Source of the DNA: Muricea muricata
Lineage: Eukaryota > Cnidaria > Anthozoa > Malacalcyonacea > Plexauridae
Direction: 5' to 3'
DNA: 64,000 nucleotides
Assembly (NCBI GenBank): GCA_963855995.1
Contig: OY979717.1
Location: 68,618,354-68,682,353 of the forward strand
Below the pieces are notes generated by a model that searched no databases, was not told where the DNA came from, and saw only the letters and a program-made list of their open reading frames with translations. The translations under genes and the position numbers were made by a program. Positions 49,987-64,000 of the stretch are shown piece after piece; the first letter of the stretch is position 1, and each line of letters begins with the position of its first letter.

Positions 49987-50265
49987 ATGGCTGACAACTC
50001 GAGCTTGGAGGACACAGGACAACATTTAGATAGCTGGGAACAAGTATTTCAATCAATTTTGCAGTTGCTAGATGAGTATGAACACCATCGTCATACGTTA
50101 AATGCTGTTGTTCGGGAAAATATTTTAACTAGAATGGAGAATGTGGTTGTTGTGCTTCAGCAAGTGTTAAGTGTGCCAGCTATTAGAAGTCTAGAATGTA
50201 ATGCATTTCTTGAAGAACTTCTCCGAAACATGCGTCACTTGTATTTGCAATGGATGAGGCTATGA
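49987..50265 (+). CDS. left-arm copy of the element's N-terminal ORF
   Basis: An intact 92-codon frame starting MADNSSLEDTGQHLDSWEQV. It continues QLLDEYEHHRHTL and LSVPAIRSLECNAFLEELLR and ends QWMRL at the arm-loop border. It is a helical N-terminal segment of the DDE-integrase protein encoded in the other arm. The arm-loop junction cuts it after QWMR, so it lacks all catalytic parts. Whether it is expressed is unknown. Confidence 0.55.
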   Translation: MADNSSLEDTGQHLDSWEQVFQSILQLLDEYEHHRHTLNAVVRENILTRMENVVVVLQQVLSVPAIRSLECNAFLEELLRNMRHLYLQWMRL

Positions 50266-51017
50266 TGGCCATCTATGTGCCATAAACTGTTTGGCCCTGG
50301 GACTGAATAAGCCCTTCTTGACACCGTAATTGCCCATCTTATGTGTGCATTTGTAGGATCTACACGCGCAATACTCTCTCTCACTCTTTGCCGTTGTAAC
50401 CTAAGTCCTAGTGACCTCAGATGCCCATTTACAATCGAGCAACCAACAAGTGATCCATGTTGTTCACTAAATGCTTGAACAATAGTGTCTAATTCTTCAT
50501 CCGTTATACTCGAATATCCGGTGATCTCCTGAATGCCATATTCTACCACCCTCCGTCTAATAGTCCATCTGGAGACAAGCAACATTGCAGAAATATTTTT
50601 CCACGTGAAGCGAAATTATTTTAACTGAATCAAAACATCTTCTTTTATATTCAGTTTTGGTCTGCCCGGTGTTGTTGTATGGATTACAGGAGGACATTCA
50701 AGAGAATAAACTGCAGCATTCGTACATCGAGAATCAGTCCCAGCTCTCATCCATTGTAAATAAAAGTGACGCATGTTTCGGAGAAGTTCTTCAAAAAATG
50801 CATCACATTCTAGACTTCTAATAGCTGGCACACTTAACACTTGCTGAAGCACAGCCACAACATTTTCCATTCTAGTTAAAATATTTTCCCGAACAGCAGC
50901 ATTTAACGTATGACGATGGTGTTCATACTCATCTAGCAACTGCAAAATTGATTGAAATACTTGTTCCCAGCTATCTAAATGTTATCCTGTGTCCTCCAAG
51001 CTCGAGTTGTCAGCCAT
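50235..51017 (-). pseudogene. truncated DDE-integrase-like transposase
   Basis: Minus frame from the ATG at 51017: the same N terminus as the left arm but with TAA replacing Gln in DTGQHLD. It then reads CPPVIHTTTPGRPKLNIKED, a second in-frame TAA (about 50611), and a helix-turn-helix (ISAMLLVSRWTIRRRVVEYG). Next are GHLRSLGLRLQRQRVR and VDPTNAHIRW, then SVPGPNSLWHIDGHHSLI. The last motif carries the first catalytic Asp of the integrase core in this family (usual continuation RW.FVIHGG). The frame then enters the inverted arm and stops, so the other two acidic residues are absent. The family is common as multicopy 'integrase core domain' genes in cnidarians and fishes. It is non-functional as read. 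Confidence 0.82.
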
Positions 51018-51222
51018 TTTTACAGTAATATTTACTCGAAATGGATTGGAACAAGCTCACGAGCCCTCATTTCGCGCCATTCAGATTTCGCACAAAAGTG
51101 GCAAAACCACTGAGGAAAAACATTTGAAAAACAAAAATTAATAAACATGAAAAAGCACACGCTTTTTCACTGAATCTGGACGTCTTTGTAAGCTTATATC
51201 CCACACAAAAAAATCTGCATAA

Positions 51223-51605
51223 GGCCAAGGGAATGGAAGTGCTAGAATAGCGTCCGAAAATTTTTCAAAATTTATGCGGATTTTTTTCATTTTTCATTAT
51301 TCATTTTTATTGCTCATTTGAGAATTGGCAAAAATTATGCGGCGTTTTTTTCAGTCGATACTTATAATTCTCCTCGATGCGGTTGCAAATGTGCGGTATT
51401 TCACTTGATATAGAGTGAAACAAGTCTGTGCCACTAAAACGTCGCACGAATATAAATTTCTGTGGTTCGGACTCCATATGAGAGAATGCTTTTATAGTTT
51501 TTCAAGAAAAATAATGAAATAATGAATTTTTTTGAAATAATGAAATATCTTGCGCGGGCGATTGAACAGATGCGGGCGGTGGACGGTATTCTAATTCCCT
51601 TGGCC
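51223..51605. mobile_element. PIF/Harbinger-type MITE (383 bp) inside the fold-back's right arm
   Basis: Ends GGCCAAGGGAAT / ATTCCCTTGGCC with a second matching tract TAGAATAGCGTCC / GGACGGTATTCTA. It is flanked by TAA on both sides (51220-51222, 51606-51608). The other arm retains the empty site (reads CTGCATAAATTTAG when turned), confirming both the insertion and the 3-bp TWA duplication typical of PIF/Harbinger. Confidence 0.93.
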
Positions 51606-52710
51606 TAAATTTAGATATTCATAAAGGAATATTATATAAGTTTAAAGGAATTCAAAGGAAAGAAAGCAAGATGAAATTCGAATTTGAAGTGGAAGCACCA
51701 TTTGTTGACAGCGTTTTCGGATTTGTTGATTGAAATTTTGCTTCCTTGAATCTGGCATAAATATTTTGGGTTGATGTTGAAAGAGGGCGGTTGAATCTGA
51801 AGCACAAAACTATTCTTGATTGTGAAGTAAAACCTGTCTTTGATTTAGAAGCATTTTTAATCGTTGAATTTGATAGATATAAATTATTGATGTTGATTTA
51901 GTTTGTTGAATGTATTATAAAAAAGTGGTTGATGTTGATCGAGATTTGTTGAAACTGATAGATTTTTAGCGCTTGAATTTTGCACCAAATCGCTTTCCAT
52001 AATCCTGCGAGGTTACAGAAACTGTAGCTAAAGAGTGGATGTCGAAACTGATGAGAAACATCGCATTCTAGTGGTCCTACAATCGTATGCGACAGTGTTT
52101 TAGAAAACGTCTCCCGGCTTATGTCCTATCTGCTATCATCTTCCCCCATTCCCCCGTGTCTTTCCCCCATTACCACATGTACATGTCAATTATTTTGATA
52201 ATTCCAGTTTATGCAAAACAGAAATAACGTTTTTCAATATTGATATGGAGGTAAGGGGAGATCAGTTCATATGTCACTGAAAAACTCTGAAAATATACCT
52301 TTTTAAAAAATTTGAGCACATTGATTGTAGTTTTTAAGTTTTACGAGAGTCTTTCACTCCCCGGCTTATGTCCCGGCCCGGTTTTAAATTGGGCTCCACT
52401 GAAAACCTTGCAAAGGTCTGAAAAAAACATAAAGTATGGATGTTATTACCGCGCACTGTCCTCGTATTACCGGGCACAAATCCGGCACATTGAGTACACA
52501 TGCGGAAAGTATTTTCACTTTCGTAGCTTGAGGTGAATTAGTGCATGAGTTAGGCTGTATGCAAACAAAATCATGGTTCAGTACATGAACATAGATTAAG
52601 GATACATAGATGTGCAACTCGGGGTATTTCGTGTCTTGCGTGGATGGCTTGGGTACGTCATACGCACAATCATTTCTGGCAAGTACACATACGGCCATGG
52701 CGGGGACGAG

Positions 52711-52976
52711 AGGTAGGTTTTCAAGATGGCGGCTGTTTTTCAAGCTGCTTAGCTGTCTGGTTGTTGACTCATTGTTGATAGGAATGCTTAGCTGTCTGGT
52801 TGTTGACTCATTGTTGATAGGAATGCTTAGCTGTCTGGTTGTTGACTCATTGTTGATAGGAATGCTTAGCTGTCTGGTTGTTGACTCATTGTTGATAGGA
52901 ATGCTTAGCTGTCTGGTTGTTGATTCATTGTTGATAAAAATTTTTAAAAAACATCCGTCATCTTGAAAACCTACCT
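52711..52976. mobile_element. inverted-repeat element enclosing a 39-bp minisatellite
   Basis: Ends AGGTAGGTTTTCAAGATG / CATCTTGAAAACCTACCT match over about 30 bp with two mismatches. Between them lie about five copies of a 39-bp unit starting CTTAGCTGTCTGGTTGTTGA. As 39 is 13 codons, both strands show periodic ORFs (LSCLVVDSLLIGM on plus). No target duplication is evident. No gene is seen from 52008 to 53427. Confidence 0.78.
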
Positions 52977-53427
52977 TTCGTACATCTCCTTTAGCTATCA
53001 CCGTACAAACATACGAGATTTTATAAGGAATTGGTCATCAGACCTAAGCAGGGGGGGTGTCCAATCATTCAGTACACGCGGGTGGCTGCTTAGAAAGACG
53101 CTTTTGTTCCTGAAGCTGACTAGCGAAGAAAAAGGCCCATTTTTACGAGCTTGACACTTTCAGCTGCATAGTGCAGCGCTAAAAAGTGATTAAAAATTGC
53201 TCGTCAATGTATACGCTATACGTATAATCAAGTAAATAAAAGTTAATTAAATATCGCAAAAGCTGATTCAAAAGTCAACGCATCATCTTTATTGACATGA
53301 AATATAATCATCTGCATGTATACGAGAAAGTGACATTTCGAAATTCAGGTTCAAATTGGATATTTTAAGTCGACTAAAACCAGTGGGCTCTCAGACTCAG
53401 AGTCGAGTGAAACGAGATTCAATAAAA

Positions 53428-54426
53428 ATGAATCAAAGTAACAACTTAGTTCCTGTCGCGCCACAGGCATCCGAGGAAGCTTCTTCTCAATTCTTAATCG
53501 GTTTGATTATATACAAATTCATTAGCATGGTAGTTGGAGTTTTGGGCAATGCCGGAGTCATTATTTATAATATTTTCATGAACAAGGAAAAATCACCCAC
53601 CACGCGGCTGATTGTAAACCTCAGTTTTACGGACCTGTTGGTCTGTTTAACACTTCAGCCAATCTGGATTGTTGAATTGATTCAAATTCTGACAGGAGCT
53701 GAAAGCAACGAAGAGTTTTTCTGCAAGTTTATTTGGTCAAGCGGCGGAGTATCTGTTTGCCTCTCCATCTCAACTCTTTCAGCGATTAGTTTCGATAAAT
53801 ATGTATTTATAACGTGGCCTTTAAAGTATCCCATGCTTATGACACGGCAGAGGGCTCATCTTATGATCGGCACTACGTGGGTATGGGCCATAGCTTTTCT
53901 TCCGCTATCAATGATGTACATCGGCCCAAGCGAAGTCCGTGGCGTTTGTCAAACCTCAAACCAGTTCGTTTTACTTTCATTTATTGCATACGTGTACATT
54001 CCGCTCACTTTGATTATTTTTTTCAATTACAAGATATTTAATATTGCCAGAAAGCAAAGACGAAAGATAACTAGAAGATATAACCAAGGACTGCAAGCCG
54101 AGAGCTTTAGAATACAAACCAATGTCCATAATCCGTCCTGGCAACTCATTAAAAAGGAGCTAAAACCAGTAAAAACATTCGCCATAGTGACAGGCGTGCT
54201 TTTATGTTCTTTCGTGCCCTATTCGTTATGCGTATTTCTTGATACGTTTGTGTGCAAATGCATCTCAGTAACACTTCACATAACTTTCTCTGAGTTGATT
54301 GCATCAAATTCGATCATTAATCCTTTCATTTATGGAATAAGACATAACAAATATAGAAAAGCTTATGGCCAACTTCTCAGTTACAACATTCTACAGCTAT
54401 GCAGGGTTTTCTCAAATGAAACTTAA
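53428..54426 (+). CDS. rhodopsin-class G protein-coupled receptor (orphan, peptide-receptor-like)
   Basis: Intronless, 332 residues, starting MNQSNNLVP. A longer open frame upstream has no ATG. Seven hydrophobic helices are clear. Class A landmarks: GNAG in TM1 (Asn41), NLSFTDLL in TM2 (Asp69), Cys99 before TM3, FDKY (residues 122-125) in place of DRY, Trp in TM4. Cys174 in loop 2 can pair with Cys99; CSFVP in TM6 replaces CWxP, and NPFIY (298-302) stands for NPxxY. The tail is short, with basic residues after TM7 (RHNKYRK). The FDKY and CSFVP variants are common in cnidarian peptide/amine-like receptors. The ligand cannot be told. It acts at the plasma membrane through G proteins. Confidence 0.93.
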   Translation: MNQSNNLVPVAPQASEEASSQFLIGLIIYKFISMVVGVLGNAGVIIYNIFMNKEKSPTTRLIVNLSFTDLLVCLTLQPIWIVELIQILTGAESNEEFFCKFIWSSGGVSVCLSISTLSAISFDKYVFITWPLKYPMLMTRQRAHLMIGTTWVWAIAFLPLSMMYIGPSEVRGVCQTSNQFVLLSFIAYVYIPLTLIIFFNYKIFNIARKQRRKITRRYNQGLQAESFRIQTNVHNPSWQLIKKELKPVKTFAIVTGVLLCSFVPYSLCVFLDTFVCKCISVTLHITFSELIASNSIINPFIYGIRHNKYRKAYGQLLSYNILQLCRVFSNET

Positions 54427-55476
54427 ATCATCCATCAACACTATCAAAGCACATGAAGAGGCGTGTTCCCATCAATGTTAGCATTTACGAACCTACTCCA
54501 TTATAATTACTGTCCATGTTCGTTATTCGCAAGCTCCCACTGCGACGGCCTATATCAAACCATGGCGCCTGGGTACGAGTTTTTAGTTGTGAAATATACA
54601 AGTATACCTAGTGCCTCTTCTCTGACAATAGTTAGAGTCTACAAGTCTTATTGATTATAATTTTTGCAAATTACAATAGATGTATTAAATTTATAGATGT
54701 AGCCATAACTTAACACTTAACTGTTACTTGATTTGTAACTACTTGTATTTCTGTTATTGCTTGTCTTACTGCAATTAGATTGATAAAATCATGCTTGTAA
54801 ACTTATTGTATTTTTTAACCAAAAATGGGTAGTAATAATATCATTATTATGTAATAATTTTCCCTAAAAAATTGTGTGAAATTAAAAGTAAAATCATTCA
54901 ACTTCTACTTGCATGGAAATAATCGTATGCTGTCACGTCCAGGACCATGAGGCACATTTGCTTTTACAAATGTTTTATGTCATATTGTTCTTATAGTTTA
55001 TAGGATACAATTCACAACTATAATGTAAACTAGAGAGATGCGAAGCATCAGGGGGCGAGCTTGAGCGGGATATGGTGGTATCTCGATTCTGCTTAGTGAA
55101 AACGCATTCAAAACGCTCTTGAAAGTGAATGTGAATGAAAACGCGTACATATCGCCATTCCTGAAAGATATTGTGTTTTAGAGTTTCGAAAACGGGATTT
55201 TCAAAAATGCCTGGGACGCTATTAAAAATTAACTAAATTCAGAATGCGACATTTATGTTACATTGGCTATACTTTAACGTTCAAGAATTCGCTTAAAATC
55301 GCTGTAGCTTCTTCAATATTTAATATTTTTCGCTCAAAAGCGGCAGATATGTTAAGGAAACGATAGCGATTCATTCAGTGGTATTTCTAGGAAAAGACAA
55401 TGCAGGATAGCAAGGATTTTCTAGGCGAAAGGTCAAAATAATTTGTACAAATTAATATTTCGAATGTCAACCTCTG

Positions 55477-55626
55477 GGGCCGGTTGTATAAAAAAGTGAT
55501 TAAAGTTAACTATGATTAGTGGAAACGTCAATCAATCAGAACCACGTATTTTGTACTTAATCACTATTTAAGTACAAAACAATGATTAAATTAAAAAAGT
55601 GATTAAGAGTTTTATGCAACCGGCCC
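55477..55626. mobile_element. PIF/Harbinger-type MITE with CTG target duplication
   Basis: 150 bp; ends GGGCCGGTTGTATAAA / TTTATGCAACCGGCCC, flanked by CTG at 55474-55476 and 55627-55629. Ends resemble those of the element at 28033-28224 (CAG duplication), so both belong to one CWG-targeting group. Apart from a possible inverted pair GATGCGAAGCATC (about 55036) / GATGCTTCGCA (about 55973), the stretch 54427-57417 holds no gene that I can support. Confidence 0.85.
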
Positions 55627-57417
55627 CTGAATATCAACAAAGTAAACACACTATATTTTAGATTACGCTGTATTTTTTTTTTGCTTTTTAATTTTTTCCA
55701 ATGAAACTTGGCTTAAAGAGAAAACGGCAGCGATATTTTTGGTGGTATTTTCAGAAATATATGTGTTTTCGCGTATATCGCTGTATATATAATTTGCACA
55801 CTAATTAACTTAAAAACTGTGAAGTTATCGCTAGCTGCTTTTTAACGGAAAATAATCACTTTTTATGCATAGTAAACCAACAAATAATATACTTGACTGA
55901 AAGAGATTTTAATGCCGTTTAAAATGATTTTTTTCTTGTCCAAATAGCTTAGACTAAACCAGAGACATGCAGATGCTTCGCAACGTCTATTGTCAGTCAC
56001 CAGTGAACGAGTTAAGGGCCCGATCGCGATGGGAAAGAGTTAAATTCTACGGAAATGCGATGTCTTAAACCGGCCTAAGTTCGTTCAACTCATATTCAAT
56101 GTATTTCTTCGATCAGCTAGCAACTTACGTCTTGCTAAGTGTGAAGCCATGCAAGTTGACGCTGAAGTTGCGAACTTCGTTTCGAAGTTCATGGTAAGTT
56201 GACAACAAACTGGGAGAAGTTCTGATGGTGAAAGACCGATGGGATTTTAATCACTGTAGAAAAGTTCCGTGTACGTACGCACCATAATGCATTATTGCGC
56301 TTCAGCACGGTTAGCCACAAAACTGGGGCTCGCTCAGGCTCGCCCCAATTATTCAGCCATCTTGGATATCCATCATTAGATACCTGGCGGTAAAATTACC
56401 TCTGAAAGTCTCGGTCTCAACAACTTAAAATGTTATTGCCATTATTCTTGATGCATGTTTTTCGAAGTGGGCGAAGAAAACCTGTGTATTGATCATGTGC
56501 TATTGCTTTCCAAATTAATAAAAGTCTAAAAATTAATAAATTAAAAGTCTTCATCCAGATCAATAATCACATTTCATGACATTGGTATGGCAGCTGCCAC
56601 AACGGACAGAAGAGCTAGAGGGCTACAGCACATTTTGAATATTTCCACCTGCGCAGTCATATGGTGACCGCAATGAAAAAGCAAATGTGGCGTCAAAAAC
56701 TGTTTTGACGTGAAATGTATGCGACAATTCGTGTCATGCAGTTATTGTCAAGTAGAATGGTCTGTGAACTCAACGCATACGTTATGTTTTTGCTTCAGTC
56801 TCGTTAACTATAGATAATGAGTTCATTGTATCCCAGATCTCGTTCACATGATATCCACAAAGTTTGAAATAACACGAAACTATTGTGCAAAACTTGTTGA
56901 TGATCAAATACAAAACTAATTTACAACAAGTTTATACAAATTTTAAAATACTTTATTAGTTTTCGCTAACATACAGGGTCATCCGGATTAATTTTCTTGA
57001 AGTATTTCCAAATATCCAGAATTTCGAAACAAAACCGAGATAGAGGTATTTCAGAGAGATTGTTTTTGAATCTCGTCAGGCACCACATGCAGCTGGACTG
57101 CAACTGGTTCACATTATAGTGCATGCATGGCTTAAACTTCACATGTGTTTTCCAAACTTTGCGTCGCAGCAAGTGCTGGATAAGGGGATTAAGTGGGCAA
57201 TTTGAGACTTTCGATAGTTGAAAACTTAAATATCGATATTGCTGAAATAGAAATATTTTTCAAAAATATCGATATATTACAACAGCCAAGCTATAAATAT
57301 ACACATGCAATATTAAAACTGTTTAGCATAGAATTTTGTACATCTATACTAAAACATTCCACTTAGTTTTTTTAATATATTATTAATTAGTGTATATTCA
57401 GAGAGGTCTGTATTTTT

Positions 57418-62954
<5,537 letters not shown>

Positions 62955-63105
62955 CTACAAACAATGACTGCAGTTAGCAAAGAAGTGTGGCATCCTATCA
63001 TTATGGTGTTTGAGCACGAAAGACCTTGTGGGATTGTTTGGAATGTCCAAAACTACTTCGAGTCATGTTACATTAATAATTGAATAAAGTACAATTAACT
63101 TTTAC

Positions 63106-63500
63106 TTATATTATATTATATTATATTATATTATATTATATTATATTATATTATATTACATCACATCACATCACATCACATCACATCACATCACATCACA
63201 TCACATCACATCACATCACATCACATCACATCACATCACATCACATCACATCACATCACATCACATCACATCACATCACATCACATCACATCACATCACA
63301 TCACATCACATCACATCACATCACATCACATCACATCACATCACATCACATCACATCACATCACATCACATCACATCACATCACATCACATCACATCTCA
63401 TCACATCACATCACATTATATTATATTATATTATATCATATTATATTATATCATATTATATCATATTATATCATATTATATTATATTATATTTTATTATA
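63106..63500 (+). repeat. compound pentanucleotide microsatellite (TTATA)n-(CATCA)n-(TTATA)n
   Basis: About ten TTATA units are followed from about 63158 to 63416 by about 52 CATCA units (one CATCT variant near 63398), then a less regular TTATA/TCATA block to about 63500. A five-base period keeps one frame open, producing an apparent 154-codon ORF (TSHHI repeat) that is not a gene. Confidence 0.97.
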
Positions 63501-63746
63501 TACTGAATGTCAAAGTTCATTTATTCCTGTTTCTTATTGGTTAAGAACGTATCACGTGATAGTGGAGAAATTCTACTGTCTCCCTGGCAACGTAGCTAAG
63601 CGGTGGACATTACTTTTATTCACCGGTAAATAACAAATCCACAGAGCCTCACGGAGCCATGTCAGGTAAAAGGTAATCCTTTTTACACATGTCTGATTGA
63701 TTTGTGGTACTTTTCTTCTCTTTTGACACTCAGTATATAATAAAAT

Positions 63747-63829
63747 ACTTATTGACTGAGACCTTGGGAAAGCAGTATGTTTTGTGGACCCTCGACTGTC
63801 GATGTTTCCCTCGGTCTCAGTCAATAAGT
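63747..63829. repeat. 83-bp hairpin with perfect 16-bp ends
   Basis: Inverted ends ACTTATTGACTGAGAC / GTCTCAGTCAATAAGT, extended with mismatches by CTTGGGAAA / TTTCCCTCG. It could be a very short MITE. No gene is recognised at 62955-64000 apart from these repeats. Confidence 0.7.
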
Positions 63830-64000
63830 GTTAAATATTACATTATATTACATCAGAGGTTAGTATCAAGATTTAAATCATTTTACAAACATCCTGGGAC
63901 CGGTTATATTAAAGGCTTTAAGCACAAATGGTGAATAAGTCAAAAATATAAAACAGGTTTTTACATTGCATACACAAATCATCTTTTCAACCCGAGAAGA

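Larger units (their letters stand above)
49381..52000. mobile_element. 2.6-kb fold-back DNA transposon with about 0.87-kb arms and DDE-integrase gene remnants
   Basis: Bases 49381-50258 are repeated almost perfectly in inverse orientation at 50745-52000 (the right arm is longer only because of a 383-bp insertion). The whole is flanked by the direct repeat AATCCTG (49373-49379 and 52001-52007), consistent with insertion as one unit. Outer ends ATGGAAAGCGATTTGGTGCA / TGCACCAAATCGCTTTCCAT. Each arm contains the 5' part of the same gene; the central 486 bp hold its continuation on the minus strand. The superfamily is not assigned: integrase-like DDE, with a 7-bp (possibly 8-bp with one mismatch) duplication. 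Confidence 0.9.

Noticed and set aside
63080..63544. 154-codon His/Ser/Thr repeat ORF
   Set aside because: Translation of the CATCA/TTATA microsatellite.

Overview
Eukaryotic, metazoan nuclear DNA. Genes are split by short introns with ordinary GT-AG (once GC-AG) borders. The best-read proteins (RPL23, SH3BP5, a mitochondrial i-AAA protease, a rhodopsin-class GPCR, a TRAF MATH exon, a CR1/L2-type LINE) are animal families. The AT-rich background, compact genes and dense short inverted-repeat transposons suggest an early-branching marine invertebrate, most likely a cnidarian. That taxon is inferred from general character, not proven.

Layout. 0.6-4.7 kb: a minus-strand gene, rebuilt exon by exon, for a small cysteine-rich single-pass membrane protein of WBP1/VOPP1-like plan, with two hAT-type MITEs in and beside it. 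4.9-5.75 kb: two abutting 19-20 bp minisatellites. 5.8-19.35 kb: a tandem array of six 2,216-bp units with a 255-bp inverted-repeat element at every junction and at both ends. 19.4-27.7 kb: a transposon graveyard (pogo-like termini, a 'LTGCDTTS' ORF fragment, a decayed LINE) with two host-gene remnants, a TRAF MATH exon and a broken Ras-like GTPase exon. 28.7-31.2 kb: a decayed or highly unusual locus with an internal 'LVPDDxVAD' repeat and duplicated exons.

33.5-40 kb: SH3BP5 on plus, seven coding exons, 400 residues. 41.9-45.35 kb: RPL23 on minus, five coding exons, 140 residues. 46.4-48.5 kb: a two-exon BTB-BACK protein on plus. 49.4-52 kb: a 2.6-kb fold-back transposon with about 0.87-kb arms and a truncated DDE-integrase gene, later hit by a Harbinger-type MITE. 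53.4-54.4 kb: an intronless GPCR. 57.4-63 kb: the 3' part (14 exons, complete AAA+ and M41 domains) of a YME1L-like i-AAA protease on minus; its 5' exons lie upstream, probably beyond the window edge. 63.1-63.5 kb: a two-motif pentanucleotide microsatellite.

The host genes are a typical mixture of unrelated housekeeping and signalling genes with no sign of joint function. The distinctive content is the repeat biology: the MITE-bordered array carrying five copies per unit of an ACGGTTGACAC motif, and the self-inverted DDE element. No prokaryotic features, CRISPR arrays, rRNA or tRNA genes were recognised.
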